Counted from the first letter of the stretch, positions 1 to 8,177 are shown. The stretch: 64,000 bases of DNA from Amycolatopsis sp. (GCF_025464955.1 NZ_JAODNM010000097.1:19432-83431), one strand, 5' to 3'. Translations and numbers: made by a program. The notes: generated by a model from the sequence alone, not told the origin.

Positions 1-155
1 GGTGAACACACCGCCGGGAGCCAACACGGTACCGATGGAATCGAGTAAGGCTTCCTGCACCTGAACCGGAAACGCGACCCACGGCAGACCGCTCACGATC
101 AGATCCGCTGAACACCCCGGTACCGGGCCCGAGTTCGACCACCACCGGGTCTTCA
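1..155 (-). pseudogene. Decayed SAM-dependent methyltransferase fragment
   Basis: On the minus strand the right part reads EDPVVVELGPGTGVFS, a class I methyltransferase motif I. About 16 codons later a different frame reads DLIVSGLPWVAF and then LLDSIGTVLAPGGVF, the downstream motifs of phosphatidylethanolamine-methyltransferase-like enzymes. The two pieces are in different frames, meeting near base 108, and most of the sequence normally between them is missing. The gene is therefore broken by an internal deletion or frameshift, and it runs off the left window edge. The family name is an inference from motifs only. Confidence 0.6.
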
Positions 156-391
156 TGGAATCGCTGCCCACTCCGCCTGTGCGCCGGGAACGTCTACTGG
201 AACTCGTCGACCGATACGGGGCCGATACGACCAAGGCCGCTATGCACAAGCAGATGAACGACGCCGAGCGCAAACTGCGAGCGAAGCTGGAGCAGATTCC
301 GGACGGTACGTGGTCCGCGGCAAGCCACCAGGAGCAGAGCGGCACCGGCGACCGCAACGGCAGGCTCGACATCGCGCGGGTCGGTGCCTAG
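155..391 (+). pseudogene. Hydantoinase B / acetone-carboxylase-like subunit fragment
   Basis: The 78 codons include ERLLELVDRYGAD, then an AERKLRAKLEQIPDGTWSA segment and QEQSGTGDRN. This matches an internal block of HyuB/oxoprolinase-family subunits, which are normally over 500 residues long. Neither the conserved beginning nor the end of the family is present. Similarity stops around the DRN motif and the frame ends at a TAG. I read this as a remnant stranded between two other broken or truncated pieces. The stretch 392-531 contains no recognisable coding sequence. Confidence 0.5.
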
Positions 392-531
392 GAACCGGAC
401 ATGGCCGGGCTGCGGCAGCGGCGACTGGGTACCGTGCCGTACATCGCCGTCGACCCGTTCGGCCACCGCCTGGCCGACGCCGAAGCCGTGACGCTCGAGG
501 ACCTCGCCGGGGAGATATCGGGGAACGACGG

Positions 532-966
532 TCAACCGGTGCGCCGAGCGGATGAGGCTCGACGTGAGGCAGGGTCGGAGAAAATGACTTTGGTCGGCGC
601 GATTCGGATGACGACCCGGACGGCATTGGGACCGTCGAAAGTGTACGGTTCGCCGCTATAGCGCTGGCTGAGTTCCTGTATCAACTCGGCGCCGCCCTCT
701 GTCGTAACGGTCGCGGTGCCCTGGATCGAGACATAGACGTGTGGCTGCTCCTTGGGGAAAACCAGCAGACCGACCCACGGGTCTCGGATGACGTCCCGAT
801 ACTTGCGCCGGTCCGTGGTCGTGGAAATCAGCACGTCATTGCCGTCGGTCTTGACCCAGACAACCGAGAGCAGCGGTTGACCGTTCTTATCCGACGTCGC
901 CAACGTGGCGTACTCGGGCGCGTCGATCACCGCTCGTGCCCGTTCCGGAAGTACCGCCATAGTCAT
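532..966 (-). CDS. PPOX-class (pyridoxamine-phosphate-oxidase-fold) protein, F420/FMN-dependent type
   Basis: The 144-residue protein has the split-barrel pattern of PPOX/F420-dependent enzymes: LATSDKNGQPLLSVVWV near residues 22-38, followed by an RKYRDVIRDPWVGLLV segment. Such proteins bind FMN or F420 in the cytoplasm and reduce small substrates, but the substrate here cannot be deduced. The gene is the third of a minus-strand operon, 40 bases after the binding-protein gene, and ATG at 966 follows a purine-rich AGAGAGAG stretch. The last ~15 residues are serine/arginine rich and unlike the family, so the 3' end may have been altered at the border with the decayed region. Confidence 0.75.
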   Translation of the reverse strand: MTMAVLPERARAVIDAPEYATLATSDKNGQPLLSVVWVKTDGNDVLISTTTDRRKYRDVIRDPWVGLLVFPKEQPHVYVSIQGTATVTTEGGAELIQELSQRYSGEPYTFDGPNAVRVVIRIAPTKVIFSDPASRRASSARRTG

Positions 967-1006
967 TTTCTCTCTCTTGAGTACAGGCCAGTGCCGAAGA
1001 ACCCAG

Positions 1007-1810
1007 TTACAAGTACCAGGAATCGACGTGATCCTTGTTGTGCCGCATCCATTCGGCGGCGGCGTCTACCGGGGAACGGCCCAGTCGTGAGATCGCGTGG
1101 TCCAGCTCGGTCACCACGGTGTTGCCAAGCCGCATCCGGGTGAGCGCCGTGCGGGTGACGGAGTCCAGGTGCCCGGCGGCGTCCTTTCGGATCAACAACG
1201 TGGCGGCGTCCTTGCCACGCAGGAGGCTGTGCGGCTCGGCGAGTGCGCGAATCCGATAGACGTGGTGCAGGTGCTGGGGTTCCCAGAGCGGGACGACCAC
1301 CCAGCGCCGGTCGGCGACCCCTGATTCGAACGCCGATTCGCACTCGGCCTGAGAGCCGTTACGGAATTCGTATCCCCACTCGTCGAGCCGGTACTTCTTG
1401 ACGATCTCGCGAGAGAAACGGCTGATGCCCGCACCAGGGCCGATACCCTGGATGAGTTTGACCATCTCGTGGGCGATTTCGGGACGGGCCAAGTCCGCGA
1501 CCGAGCTCACTAACTCGGCGGGAACATAGTCCGGCACACCCCACAACGCGAACGGCTCGTACAACGCGCCGAGCTTGATCACCTCGTCCTTGAACGGTTC
1601 AAGATATTCCCCGTGACTACCCGGCAGCCACGCCGACACCAGCAGGTCCAGCTCTCCCGAACCGAGCGACGCGAACAGGTCCACGTGCGGCGCGGTGATC
1701 TGTTCTGTGCGATAGCCGGCCAGCCGGAGTACTTCTTGGACGACCCCGGAGGCGGCATGATGAAAGCTCAGATCAATGGTGCCGACCCGCAGGACCGGTT
1801 CGGCGTTCAT
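1007..1810 (-). CDS. OpuAC-type glycine betaine/choline substrate-binding protein lacking a signal peptide
   Basis: The 267-residue protein matches periplasmic-binding-protein-like II domains of the OpuAC/ProX family, e.g. RVGTIDLSFHHAASGVVQEVL near the start and a later DLLVSAWLPGSH segment. Family members bind quaternary amines outside the cell for an ABC importer. Here no signal peptide or lipobox is present: the ATG at 1810 overlaps the upstream stop as ATGA and residue 7 already begins the first beta strand. No permease or ATPase gene is adjacent. It may be a cytoplasmic ligand sensor or carrier, which is an inference. It is translationally coupled to the epimerase gene. Confidence 0.8.
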   Translation of the reverse strand: MNAEPVLRVGTIDLSFHHAASGVVQEVLRLAGYRTEQITAPHVDLFASLGSGELDLLVSAWLPGSHGEYLEPFKDEVIKLGALYEPFALWGVPDYVPAELVSSVADLARPEIAHEMVKLIQGIGPGAGISRFSREIVKKYRLDEWGYEFRNGSQAECESAFESGVADRRWVVVPLWEPQHLHHVYRIRALAEPHSLLRGKDAATLLIRKDAAGHLDSVTRTALTRMRLGNTVVTELDHAISRLGRSPVDAAAEWMRHNKDHVDSWYL

Positions 1811-2697
1811 GCCTTGTCCAGGTGTCGCCGCAGGTTCTCGGCGCTGTTCTTGACGAACAAGTCGTAGGTTTCGTCGGGCAGCACGCCTGAGCCGTGGTCG
1901 ACGATCCACTTCCGCATTCCCGCGCTGAGCCCTTCGTCGCTACCCGCCTCTGCCATCTGCAGCAGCCCCGCGGGACTGCGGTCCATAGCGGGCATGAACT
2001 CCACAGACAGCCAGCCGTCGTAACCGATACCGGCGAGCTCACGGAGCAACCGCTCCCAGTCGACACTGCCCTGCCCTGGCGGCATGCGGTTGTTCTCGGC
2101 GACATGGAAGTTCGCCAGCAGGCTGCCGGTCTCGCGGATCGCGGCCGCCCAGTCGGTCTCCTCGATACACATGTGGAAGATGTCGAGGCAAACCCCAGTG
2201 TCCCCGCCGACAGTGGCGGCCAGCGCGAGCGCCTGGTCCGCGCGGTTGATCAGATGGGTCTCGAATCGGTTGAGGGGTTCGATCGCGAGCCGCACGCCGG
2301 CAGTGGCCGCGTGGTCTCGGGCGACGGACAGCGCGTCGACCAGCCAGCTCCACTCGACCTCGGGCGCGGCCGAAGGGGTCACTTTCCCGACGGTGCCGGG
2401 AATCGTGACGAACGAACCGCCGAGCTCCGCGGTAAGTGTGATCGTCTCCAGCAGGTAGGTCAGGCCCGCCTCGCGGATGTAGGAGTCCTCGTGGAGCAAG
2501 TCGCGCCCACCGAGGAACAACGCGAGCGTCCCCGCGCACTCGATGCCGTGTTCAGCGAGCTGCCGGCGTGTCGTCTCCACATCGGTGGTGCGGGGTTCCG
2601 AAGCGAGCTCGACCCCGTCGTAACCCCACCGGGCGAGCCTCGCCAAGGTTTCGGTCAGGGGCTCGGGACGCATCCAGTTATGCATGGACAAACGCAT
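1807..2697 (-). CDS. Sugar epimerase/isomerase, TIM barrel (xylose isomerase-like, tagatose 3-epimerase type)
   Basis: The 296-residue protein is a complete AP-endonuclease-2/sugar-isomerase TIM barrel. The expected metal and acid/base residues are visible: E140 in AIEPLNRFE, D172 and H175 in LDIFH, H198 in NFHVAENNR, and E233 in SVEFM. The AIEPLNRFETHLINR-like stretch is typical of ketose 3-epimerases, though hydroxypyruvate isomerases are related, so the substrate is open. ATG at 2697 has an AAGGAG ribosome site 6 bases upstream. It heads the minus-strand operon driven by promoter copy 1, with a ~75-base leader. Confidence 0.85.
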   Translation of the reverse strand: MRLSMHNWMRPEPLTETLARLARWGYDGVELASEPRTTDVETTRRQLAEHGIECAGTLALFLGGRDLLHEDSYIREAGLTYLLETITLTAELGGSFVTIPGTVGKVTPSAAPEVEWSWLVDALSVARDHAATAGVRLAIEPLNRFETHLINRADQALALAATVGGDTGVCLDIFHMCIEETDWAAAIRETGSLLANFHVAENNRMPPGQGSVDWERLLRELAGIGYDGWLSVEFMPAMDRSPAGLLQMAEAGSDEGLSAGMRKWIVDHGSGVLPDETYDLFVKNSAENLRRHLDKA

Positions 2698-2772
2698 TTA
2701 CACTCCTTGTTTTGCGTGAATTCACTGGGTCCCGGCCACTTTTTCGGTAACGACGGCAGCGGATTACGGCCA

Positions 2773-2840
2773 ATCCTGCCGATCAGGCCACCCGGTGTCC
2801 AACAGGTAATCATTCTCGTTCCGATAAGTATCCTGCATGG
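2773..2840 (-). promoter_or_regulatory. Promoter module copy 1 (drives the epimerase operon)
   Basis: On the minus strand a 45-base block (2796-2840) matches copy 2 at 39 of 45 positions and ends at a -35-like TTGGAC (2797-2802). An 18-base spacer leads to a -10-like CAGGAT (2773-2778). Just downstream GGATT-N6-AATCC (2761-2776) forms an inverted repeat over the probable start site. Copies 2 and 3 keep the same spacing. The promoter assignment rests on this triple conservation and placement, not on experiment. Confidence 0.75.
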
Positions 2841-2896
2841 CTGGGTAAGCGCGCTCCACCAGGGACGACAGGCCTCCGGTCGCCCACTCGACGTCG

Positions 2897-2964
2897 CCAT
2901 GCAGGAAACTTATCGGAGTAAGAATTCTTACCTGTTGGACAGGACGCGACCCGGGCGGCATGAT
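2897..2964 (+). promoter_or_regulatory. Promoter module copy 2 (drives the FAD oxidase operon)
   Basis: The 45-base block 2897-2941 includes CTTATCGGAGTAAG and the perfect palindrome GTAAGAATTCTTAC (2918-2931), then -35 TTGGAC (2935-2940), an 18-base spacer and -10 CATGAT (2959-2964). The palindrome lies about 45 bases before the expected start, a position typical of activator sites such as those of LysR proteins. A GATT/ATC inverted repeat follows the -10. Copy 1 faces the other way 56 bases to the left, giving a divergent pair. Confidence 0.75.
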
Positions 2965-3118
2965 TGATCGTTATCCGCCGGCGTCACCTCCGAACAGTCA
3001 TGGCAATTCCGCAACTGGGAAAAACCCTAGATTTCACGTCACCCGACCTGAATGGCTCATCGGTGGTGGACATCTATGTCGGTACCACTTGTTCCGCAGA
3101 CCAGCGAAGGGAGACGAC

Positions 3119-4573
3119 GTGCTCAGTGAAGCCACCTTGGTCGATGCTCGCGTGGCACCGCGAGTGAGCGCCGATACCGCGTGGGCAGCGCTGGCCAGGC
3201 GGATCCAGGGACGAGTGCTCCAGCCGTCGGATTCCGCGTTCGCGTCCTTCGCCGCGCCCGCCAACACCCGTTATGACCGGATTGTGCCCCAGGGTATCGT
3301 GCTGCCCACGACCGAGGCCGACATCGCCGCCACCCTCGCTTGGGCGCACGACCACCAGCTGCCCGTCACGACCCGCAGCGGCGGCCACAACTACGCGGGA
3401 TACTCCAGCACTGAAGGATTGCTCATCCACCTGGGCATGCTCACGGCACGCACAGTCGACACGAACGCGGCGACGGCCACTGTCCAAGCGGGCACGCGCA
3501 ACAACGACCTGCTCGACGCACTGGCGCCCACGGGGCTGACGTGGGCGTTCGGACGCTGCCCCACCATCGGCATCTCCATCTCCGGGTACCTCCTCGGCGG
3601 CGGGCTGGGCCTGCACACCCGGCGCCTCGGCATGGCGTCGGACACGCTGCTGTCCACTCGCATCGTGACCGCCACCGGCGAAATCCTCTTCTGCGACGAG
3701 AACACGAACGCGGATCTGTTCTGGGCCTGTCGCGGGGGCGCGGGCGGTAATTTCGGCATCAACACCTCCTTTACTTTCCAGCTTCATCCAGCACCCGAAG
3801 TCACCGTCTACCGGCTCGCCTTCGACGGGCGAAAGGCCGACGACGTGCTGCTCGCAATGCAGGACCTGATCACGGACCCCGCCCTGCTGCGCTCGTTCGC
3901 CGCACAGTTCGGCGCCAAGACGTCGGGGACCCGTGCCGCGCGGGCCGCCGGCAATATCAGCCTGTACGCCGAAGGGTGGTACTACGGGCCACAATCGGAG
4001 TTGGAGACCATCCTGACCCGGGTCACCAGCGTCGCCCGGCCCACCTCGACCTACATCGCGCAGCTCGACGGGCTCCGCGCGCAACGCTACTTCAGCGATG
4101 AGACCGCCTCGAATCCCTTCACCACCACGTCGATCGTCGCCCGCACTCCGATGTCCACACAGGACGCCGCCTGCATCATCGAGCACCTGCGCACCTGGCC
4201 GGGCAGTTCCAGCGGCTCCGGTGCTTCGGTGGCCTTCTTCGCGATGGGCGGAGCGGACAGCGACCCCGCACCCGACGCAACCGCCTTCGTGCACCGCGAC
4301 GCCGCATTCATCCTCGCCGCCACCTCCCGCTGGACGGCGGCGGACGGTCCGGCCGCCCCACAACGAGCCGCCGCCTGGGTCGGCGGGGTCCGCCGCGACC
4401 TGAGCCCCGTCTTGGGGCCGGGCTCGTTCGTCAACTTCCCGGACCCCACCCTGCCACGCTGGTGGGACGCCTATTACGGAGCCAACTACGAACGCTTGGT
4501 CAAGATAAAGAACACCAGCGATCCGGCCGGACTGTTCCGGTATCCACAAGGCATCAGAGCCCTGCGGCCGTGA
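3119..4573 (+). CDS. Berberine-bridge-type FAD-linked oxidase with bicovalent flavin signature
   Basis: The 484-residue protein has a PCMH-type FAD-binding domain (about residues 55-235) and a C-terminal BBE motif (YYGANYERL with FRYPQGI, about 448-480). H90 in RSGGHNYAGYS and C147 in GRCPTIGISISG match the two residues that carry FAD covalently in this family. Relatives oxidise sugars, alkaloids or polyketides with O2. The epimerase next door makes a carbohydrate substrate plausible. GTG at 3119 is chosen because GAAGGGAG lies just upstream and the FAD domain begins soon after; earlier in-frame starts lie at or before the promoter. First gene of the plus operon, with a ~150-base leader. Confidence 0.85.
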   Translation: MLSEATLVDARVAPRVSADTAWAALARRIQGRVLQPSDSAFASFAAPANTRYDRIVPQGIVLPTTEADIAATLAWAHDHQLPVTTRSGGHNYAGYSSTEGLLIHLGMLTARTVDTNAATATVQAGTRNNDLLDALAPTGLTWAFGRCPTIGISISGYLLGGGLGLHTRRLGMASDTLLSTRIVTATGEILFCDENTNADLFWACRGGAGGNFGINTSFTFQLHPAPEVTVYRLAFDGRKADDVLLAMQDLITDPALLRSFAAQFGAKTSGTRAARAAGNISLYAEGWYYGPQSELETILTRVTSVARPTSTYIAQLDGLRAQRYFSDETASNPFTTTSIVARTPMSTQDAACIIEHLRTWPGSSSGSGASVAFFAMGGADSDPAPDATAFVHRDAAFILAATSRWTAADGPAAPQRAAAWVGGVRRDLSPVLGPGSFVNFPDPTLPRWWDAYYGANYERLVKIKNTSDPAGLFRYPQGIRALRP

Positions 4574-4620
4574 CGTGTCCATCCGCGGAGACGCGAATCA
4601 GCAAACCGGAGGTATCCCAG

Positions 4621-5433
4621 ATGTCCCCTCTCACCGTGCCGCTGTGGCCCGGCGGCGAACACCCAGCCATGAAGGTCGTCTTCCCTCGGCAACAAAGCCA
4701 GAAACCGAGCCCGGCCGTCCTGGTATTCCAAGGTGGCGCCTATGCGACGCATGCGGGGAGCGGCGGGGGATCCGCGGAATGGCTGGCGAAACAAGGGATC
4801 GTCGGCGTGGGAGTGGAGTACCGAACACAAGGCACCTCGGACGCGTATCCGGAGAACTACGCCGACGCCGCGCGCGCGATCCGCATTGTTCGAGACCGAG
4901 CGGCCGAATGGAACATCGATCCCGGCCGAATCGGGATCTTGGGGTATTCGGCCGGTGGACACCTCGCTTCGCTGCTCAGCACCCAGCCCGACCTGTACGC
5001 GGCTCCGGACGACGACCTCGCCGGCCGGGTCTCGGCACGACCCGATCTCGTCATCCTGGGCTATCCGTTGATCACCTTCGTCGACGGGTACTTCCCCGGT
5101 GCGTTCGCCAATTCGGCGGCGAACTTCTTCGGCCGACGCGATACGCCCGAAAGCCTCCGGCGTGACTTCTCGAACGAGTTGCATGTCGACCGGTCTCACC
5201 CGCCGGTGTTCATCTGGACGACCAAAGATGACGCCCTTGTTCCTTACACGCATTCGGAGCTGTTCGTCGACGCCTGCCGGAAGGCCGACGTGCCCGTGCG
5301 GTATGAGGTCTTTCCCCACGGCCCCCACGGCATGGGCTTGGCCCTTCAGCAGACGAGCGAAGTACGCAACTGGACCAGCCAGCTCGTCGAGTGGCTCGAG
5401 GAAAGGTGGGGAGAACGCTTCGCACAACACTGA
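4621..5433 (+). CDS. Alpha/beta hydrolase, acetyl-xylan-esterase/BD-FAE-like
   Basis: The 270-residue hydrolase has the nucleophile elbow GYSAGG (S110), a probable acid at D203/D204 in TTKDDALVP and a histidine at H236 in HGPHGMG. The FQGGAY oxyanion strand and overall length fit carbohydrate or small-ester esterases related to Axe/Aes. No signal peptide is present, so it is probably cytoplasmic. ATG at 4621 has GGAGG upstream and lies 47 bases after the oxidase stop. It probably acts on the same small molecule as the oxidase, but that is inferred from context. Confidence 0.8.
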   Translation: MSPLTVPLWPGGEHPAMKVVFPRQQSQKPSPAVLVFQGGAYATHAGSGGGSAEWLAKQGIVGVGVEYRTQGTSDAYPENYADAARAIRIVRDRAAEWNIDPGRIGILGYSAGGHLASLLSTQPDLYAAPDDDLAGRVSARPDLVILGYPLITFVDGYFPGAFANSAANFFGRRDTPESLRRDFSNELHVDRSHPPVFIWTTKDDALVPYTHSELFVDACRKADVPVRYEVFPHGPHGMGLALQQTSEVRNWTSQLVEWLEERWGERFAQH

Positions 5434-5495
5434 ACTCCGCCGCGAGAAAGCTCGATCCGCCCTTAACCCACTCAGATTCACAGGAGAAAACAAGC

Positions 5496-6170
5496 ATGAT
5501 TTACCGCAAATCCCTGCTGGTCGCGACCGCCCTCACGCTGGCGGGTCTCAGCGCCGGCTGCAGTAGTGACACACCCGCGGCAGCACCGGCCGCGCCGGCC
5601 ACAACAGCCGCCCAAGGAGCTGCCGACTCAACGCCAGAGGGCCGGCCCAACCCGTATGCGTACCTGCCAAAGGTGCCGACGTTCACGCTGACCAGCGAGA
5701 CGGTGAAGGACGGGCAACCGCTGCCGACGGCCCAGCTGTCCGGGGTGTTCAAGGTTCCCGGCGGGCAGGACATCTCGCCGCAGCTCTCCTGGTCCGGATT
5801 CCCCGCGTCGACAAAGAGCTTCGTGGTATCCATGTACGACCCCGAGGCACCGACCGGCAACGGTTTCTTGCACTGGGTCGTCGCGGATATCCCGGGGTCG
5901 GCGACCTCCCTGCCCGCCAACGCCGGTTTACCCGCCAGCACCACGCTGCCCGCCGGAGCATTCCAGCTCAACGGCGACGCGGGCGCGGCTCGCTACATCG
6001 GCGGCGCGCCCCCGGCCAAGTCCGGCACACACGACTACTACCTCACGGTGACCGCTCTTGACGAGGCGAAGACCGGGGGCACCGCGTCCACCAGCGGCGC
6101 CCTGCTCGCCTTCACCATCGGCAGTCACGTCGTCGCCCGGGCAACGATCGTCTGCCCCACCGTTGGCTGA
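5496..6170 (+). CDS. PEBP / YbhB-family lipoprotein (copy 1)
   Basis: The 224-residue protein begins with a lipoprotein signal, cleavage before C22 (LSAGC). After a short Ala/Pro/Thr linker it carries a full phosphatidylethanolamine-binding/Raf-kinase-inhibitor-like domain with SMYDPEAPTG, GFLHWVV and AGAFQLNGD. Bacterial PEBP proteins bind small ligands or inhibit other proteins; no precise role is known. An AGGAG site precedes ATG 5496. It is the last gene of the operon and is followed by a strong hairpin. It closely resembles the second copy at 8419-9096. Confidence 0.85.
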   Translation: MIYRKSLLVATALTLAGLSAGCSSDTPAAAPAAPATTAAQGAADSTPEGRPNPYAYLPKVPTFTLTSETVKDGQPLPTAQLSGVFKVPGGQDISPQLSWSGFPASTKSFVVSMYDPEAPTGNGFLHWVVADIPGSATSLPANAGLPASTTLPAGAFQLNGDAGAARYIGGAPPAKSGTHDYYLTVTALDEAKTGGTASTSGALLAFTIGSHVVARATIVCPTVG

Positions 6171-6190
6171 TTCACCACCGGATGATCCAT

Positions 6191-6225
6191 CGCCGTGGCG
6201 TGCGGTATCCCCGCACGCCACGGCG
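6191..6225 (+). terminator. Perfect 15-bp hairpin after PEBP copy 1
   Basis: Arms 6191-6205 and 6211-6225 are fully complementary around the loop TATCC. No T-tract follows, as is common in high-GC actinomycetes. It separates the oxidase operon from the next hydrolase gene, whose ribosome site begins 7 bases later. The arm shares TGGCGTGCG with the hairpin after PEBP copy 2. Confidence 0.75.
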
Positions 6226-6241
6226 AACGTACGGAGGTACC

Positions 6242-6856
6242 GTGTCCAGCACCCAAGTCGTCGCCACCTCGGTGGGCGACGCACGCATCACTTGGCACCC
6301 CAGCGCACAACCCCATGCGGTTCTCGCCCTCGGCCACGGATCTGCCACCGGCATCGACTCCCCCGACCTCCAGGCGCTCGCCGCCACCCTGCCGGCACAC
6401 GGCATCACTGTGGCGCTCGTTGAACAACCGTGGCTGGTCTCGGGTTCCTACACCACGGCCACTTCGTCCGATCTCGACACCGCATGGCGCGAATTATGGC
6501 CTCACCTCGAGGAGACCGGCCTCCTGGTGATCGTCGGGGGCCGCAGTGCCGGTTCACAGGTCGCTGTCCGCACAGCGCGTGAACTCGACGCTCAAGCAAT
6601 CGTCGCGCTGGCCTATCCCCTCTACAGTCCCGGCAGCCGGGAAGAACTGCTCAACACCGACTTACCCACCCTCATCGTCCAAGGCGGTGACGACCCCTTC
6701 GGGCGACCGGCCGACTTCCCCAGGTTGCCGCCCAAGATGGAAATGGTCGAAATACTCGACGCGAATCACACGTTCACCAGCAGGCGGGGAAATCGGAAGA
6801 CCTTGAAAACAATCACCGCCGCCGTTATCTACTGGCTTGAACGGCAACAACTCTGA
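6242..6856 (+). CDS. Small alpha/beta hydrolase (KANSL3/Tex30-like)
   Basis: The 204-residue protein has GHGSATGID as the oxyanion turn, GGRSAGS with S102 as nucleophile, D150/D151 in QGGDDPFG and H176 in DANHTF. This is the dienelactone-hydrolase-like KANL3/Tex30 family, which is common in actinomycetes and lacks an assigned substrate. GTG at 6242 has GGAGG 5 bases upstream. The terminator between it and the PEBP gene suggests reduced or separate expression, with read-through possible. Confidence 0.75.
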   Translation: MSSTQVVATSVGDARITWHPSAQPHAVLALGHGSATGIDSPDLQALAATLPAHGITVALVEQPWLVSGSYTTATSSDLDTAWRELWPHLEETGLLVIVGGRSAGSQVAVRTARELDAQAIVALAYPLYSPGSREELLNTDLPTLIVQGGDDPFGRPADFPRLPPKMEMVEILDANHTFTSRRGNRKTLKTITAAVIYWLERQQL

Positions 6857-6879
6857 ATCCGCCGGCGGGAGCGCCGAGC

Positions 6880-7794
6880 TCAGCTGGGGCCCAGGCGCGC
6901 CGCGATGTAAGGCGGAGTGACGGCTGTCGCGTCGGCGATGGCCGCGACGAAGGCGGCCGTGATCGGGTCCGGCCGGACCCGGGTGTAGACGGTCAACGAC
7001 CGCTGGATGACTGGGTCCGGGCGCAGGATGACGCCCTCGAAATTCGGCTGGATGATATTGCACGGCACGAGTGCGAGGCCGAGACCGGCCCGGACCATGG
7101 ACAGGGCCGCTGAGCCTTGCTCGGTGCGCACAGAGACGCGTGGTTGGAATCCCGCCGCGAGGCACGCCTGATCGAGAAAATTCGACAGGCCACTTTGAGC
7201 GGTGAAATGCACCCATTCGCGTTCGGCTAGTTCGGCGAGACGAATACGAGCGGGTTCAGCCGGGAGATTTGACCCGGGTGGCGCCACGATCACGAACTCT
7301 TCGGCGCCGATCTCGGCGGTGGGTCCGTCCCAGTCGGCCGGTGCCGGCCCGACGGCGAGGTCGGCCTGCCCGGCCTCCATCGCGGCCGCTAGGTCATCGG
7401 TGTGGCGGAACTCGACCAGGTGAGCCTGGACCTCCGGATAGGACTTCCGCCAGACCTGCAACGCGGTGGGGATGACCCCGACGCTGATCGAGTACAGCGT
7501 GCCGATGTGCAGTTCACCTGTGGCGAGCCCAGCGATTCGCTTCGCGGCCATACTCACACGCTCCGCGTGGGCAAGGCTGGCGCGAGCGTGGGGAAGCACG
7601 GTTCGTCCGGCCGGGGTCAGCCGGACCTTGCGGGACAGCCGCTCGAGCAGTGGACCACCCAGGTCACGTTCCAGCGCCAGGATCTGATGTGACAACCCCG
7701 GCTGACTGACATGCAACAACTCCGCGGCAGCGGTGAACGACCCCTCGTCTACTACCGCCACGAAGTACTCGAGCTGCCGCAGCGAGATCGTCAT
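6880..7794 (-). CDS. LysR-family transcriptional regulator
   Basis: The 304-residue protein has an N-terminal winged helix-turn-helix (LRQLEYFVAVVDEGSFTAAA, then HVSQPGLSHQI) and a type 2 periplasmic-binding effector domain from about residue 90. It is divergent from the third promoter module and lies between the two PEBP units, so it is the obvious candidate regulator of the three-copy promoter. This is an inference. The intergenic DNA upstream has two direct TACCGAA repeats 12 bases apart (7885-7903), a possible autoregulatory site. Confidence 0.85.
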   Translation of the reverse strand: MTISLRQLEYFVAVVDEGSFTAAAELLHVSQPGLSHQILALERDLGGPLLERLSRKVRLTPAGRTVLPHARASLAHAERVSMAAKRIAGLATGELHIGTLYSISVGVIPTALQVWRKSYPEVQAHLVEFRHTDDLAAAMEAGQADLAVGPAPADWDGPTAEIGAEEFVIVAPPGSNLPAEPARIRLAELAEREWVHFTAQSGLSNFLDQACLAAGFQPRVSVRTEQGSAALSMVRAGLGLALVPCNIIQPNFEGVILRPDPVIQRSLTVYTRVRPDPITAAFVAAIADATAVTPPYIAARLGPS

Positions 7795-8110
7795 GGACGG
7801 AACCTAGCAGATTGACACTTTCGATGCCGCTTGCCTACTCCCAGGCTGACCTGTCTTTCCCTGACCGAAAGAGATACCGGCCGATACCGAAGGGAGTACC
7901 GAATGCCCATGATCATCCCGCTACTCCCGGTGTCGATCGGCCGCCGTTCGGTGACAAATCGGGCATCGGCCGATCGCCGGGGTGAACCGTGGAGATGGAC
8001 ACCATCCAGCTGGAGCAGTGCTCGACTGGATGAACAGGTGTGGCCCCGCAGTGAGCGGGAAGGACCACGAACGGCCTCATATCGCCTGGTAGGGGCTGTG
8101 CCGAGACTGT
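7795..8110. other. Non-coding stretch between lysR and promoter copy 3
   Basis: No gene is supported here. The stretch holds two TACCGAA direct repeats (7885-7891 and 7897-7903) and a perfect 10-base inverted repeat CGATCGGCCG / CGGCCGATCG (7934-7943 and 7967-7976, 23-base loop). Either could be a regulator site for lysR. Short open frames across it show no recognisable protein pattern. Confidence 0.4.
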
Positions 8111-8177
8111 CATGCAGGAAACTTATCGGAGTGAGACTTCTTACCTGTTGGACACCGGCCCGGCCGGTCGGCATGAT
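8111..8177 (+). promoter_or_regulatory. Promoter module copy 3 (upstream of PEBP copy 2)
   Basis: The block 8111-8154 matches copy 2 at all but three positions. The -35 TTGGAC lies at 8148-8153 and, after exactly 18 bases, the -10 CATGAT at 8172-8177, followed by GATT-N6-AATC. Homology to copy 1 continues past the start site (CGTAATCCRCTG). The PEBP start lies ~240 bases downstream, leaving an unusually long leader. Confidence 0.75.

Noticed and set aside
394..540. Continuation of the hydantoinase-B fragment or an independent small gene
   Set aside because: The translation in this stretch did not resemble the family or any other protein I recognise.
2796..2941. The inverted 45-base blocks as ends of a MITE or insertion element
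   Set aside because: No target duplication is visible, the third copy is single, and the -35/-10 geometry relative to genes explains the conservation better.
3074..4582. A 502-codon antisense frame over the FAD oxidase
   Set aside because: The sense gene has clear motifs and a ribosome site; the antisense translation is Gly/Arg-rich and domainless.
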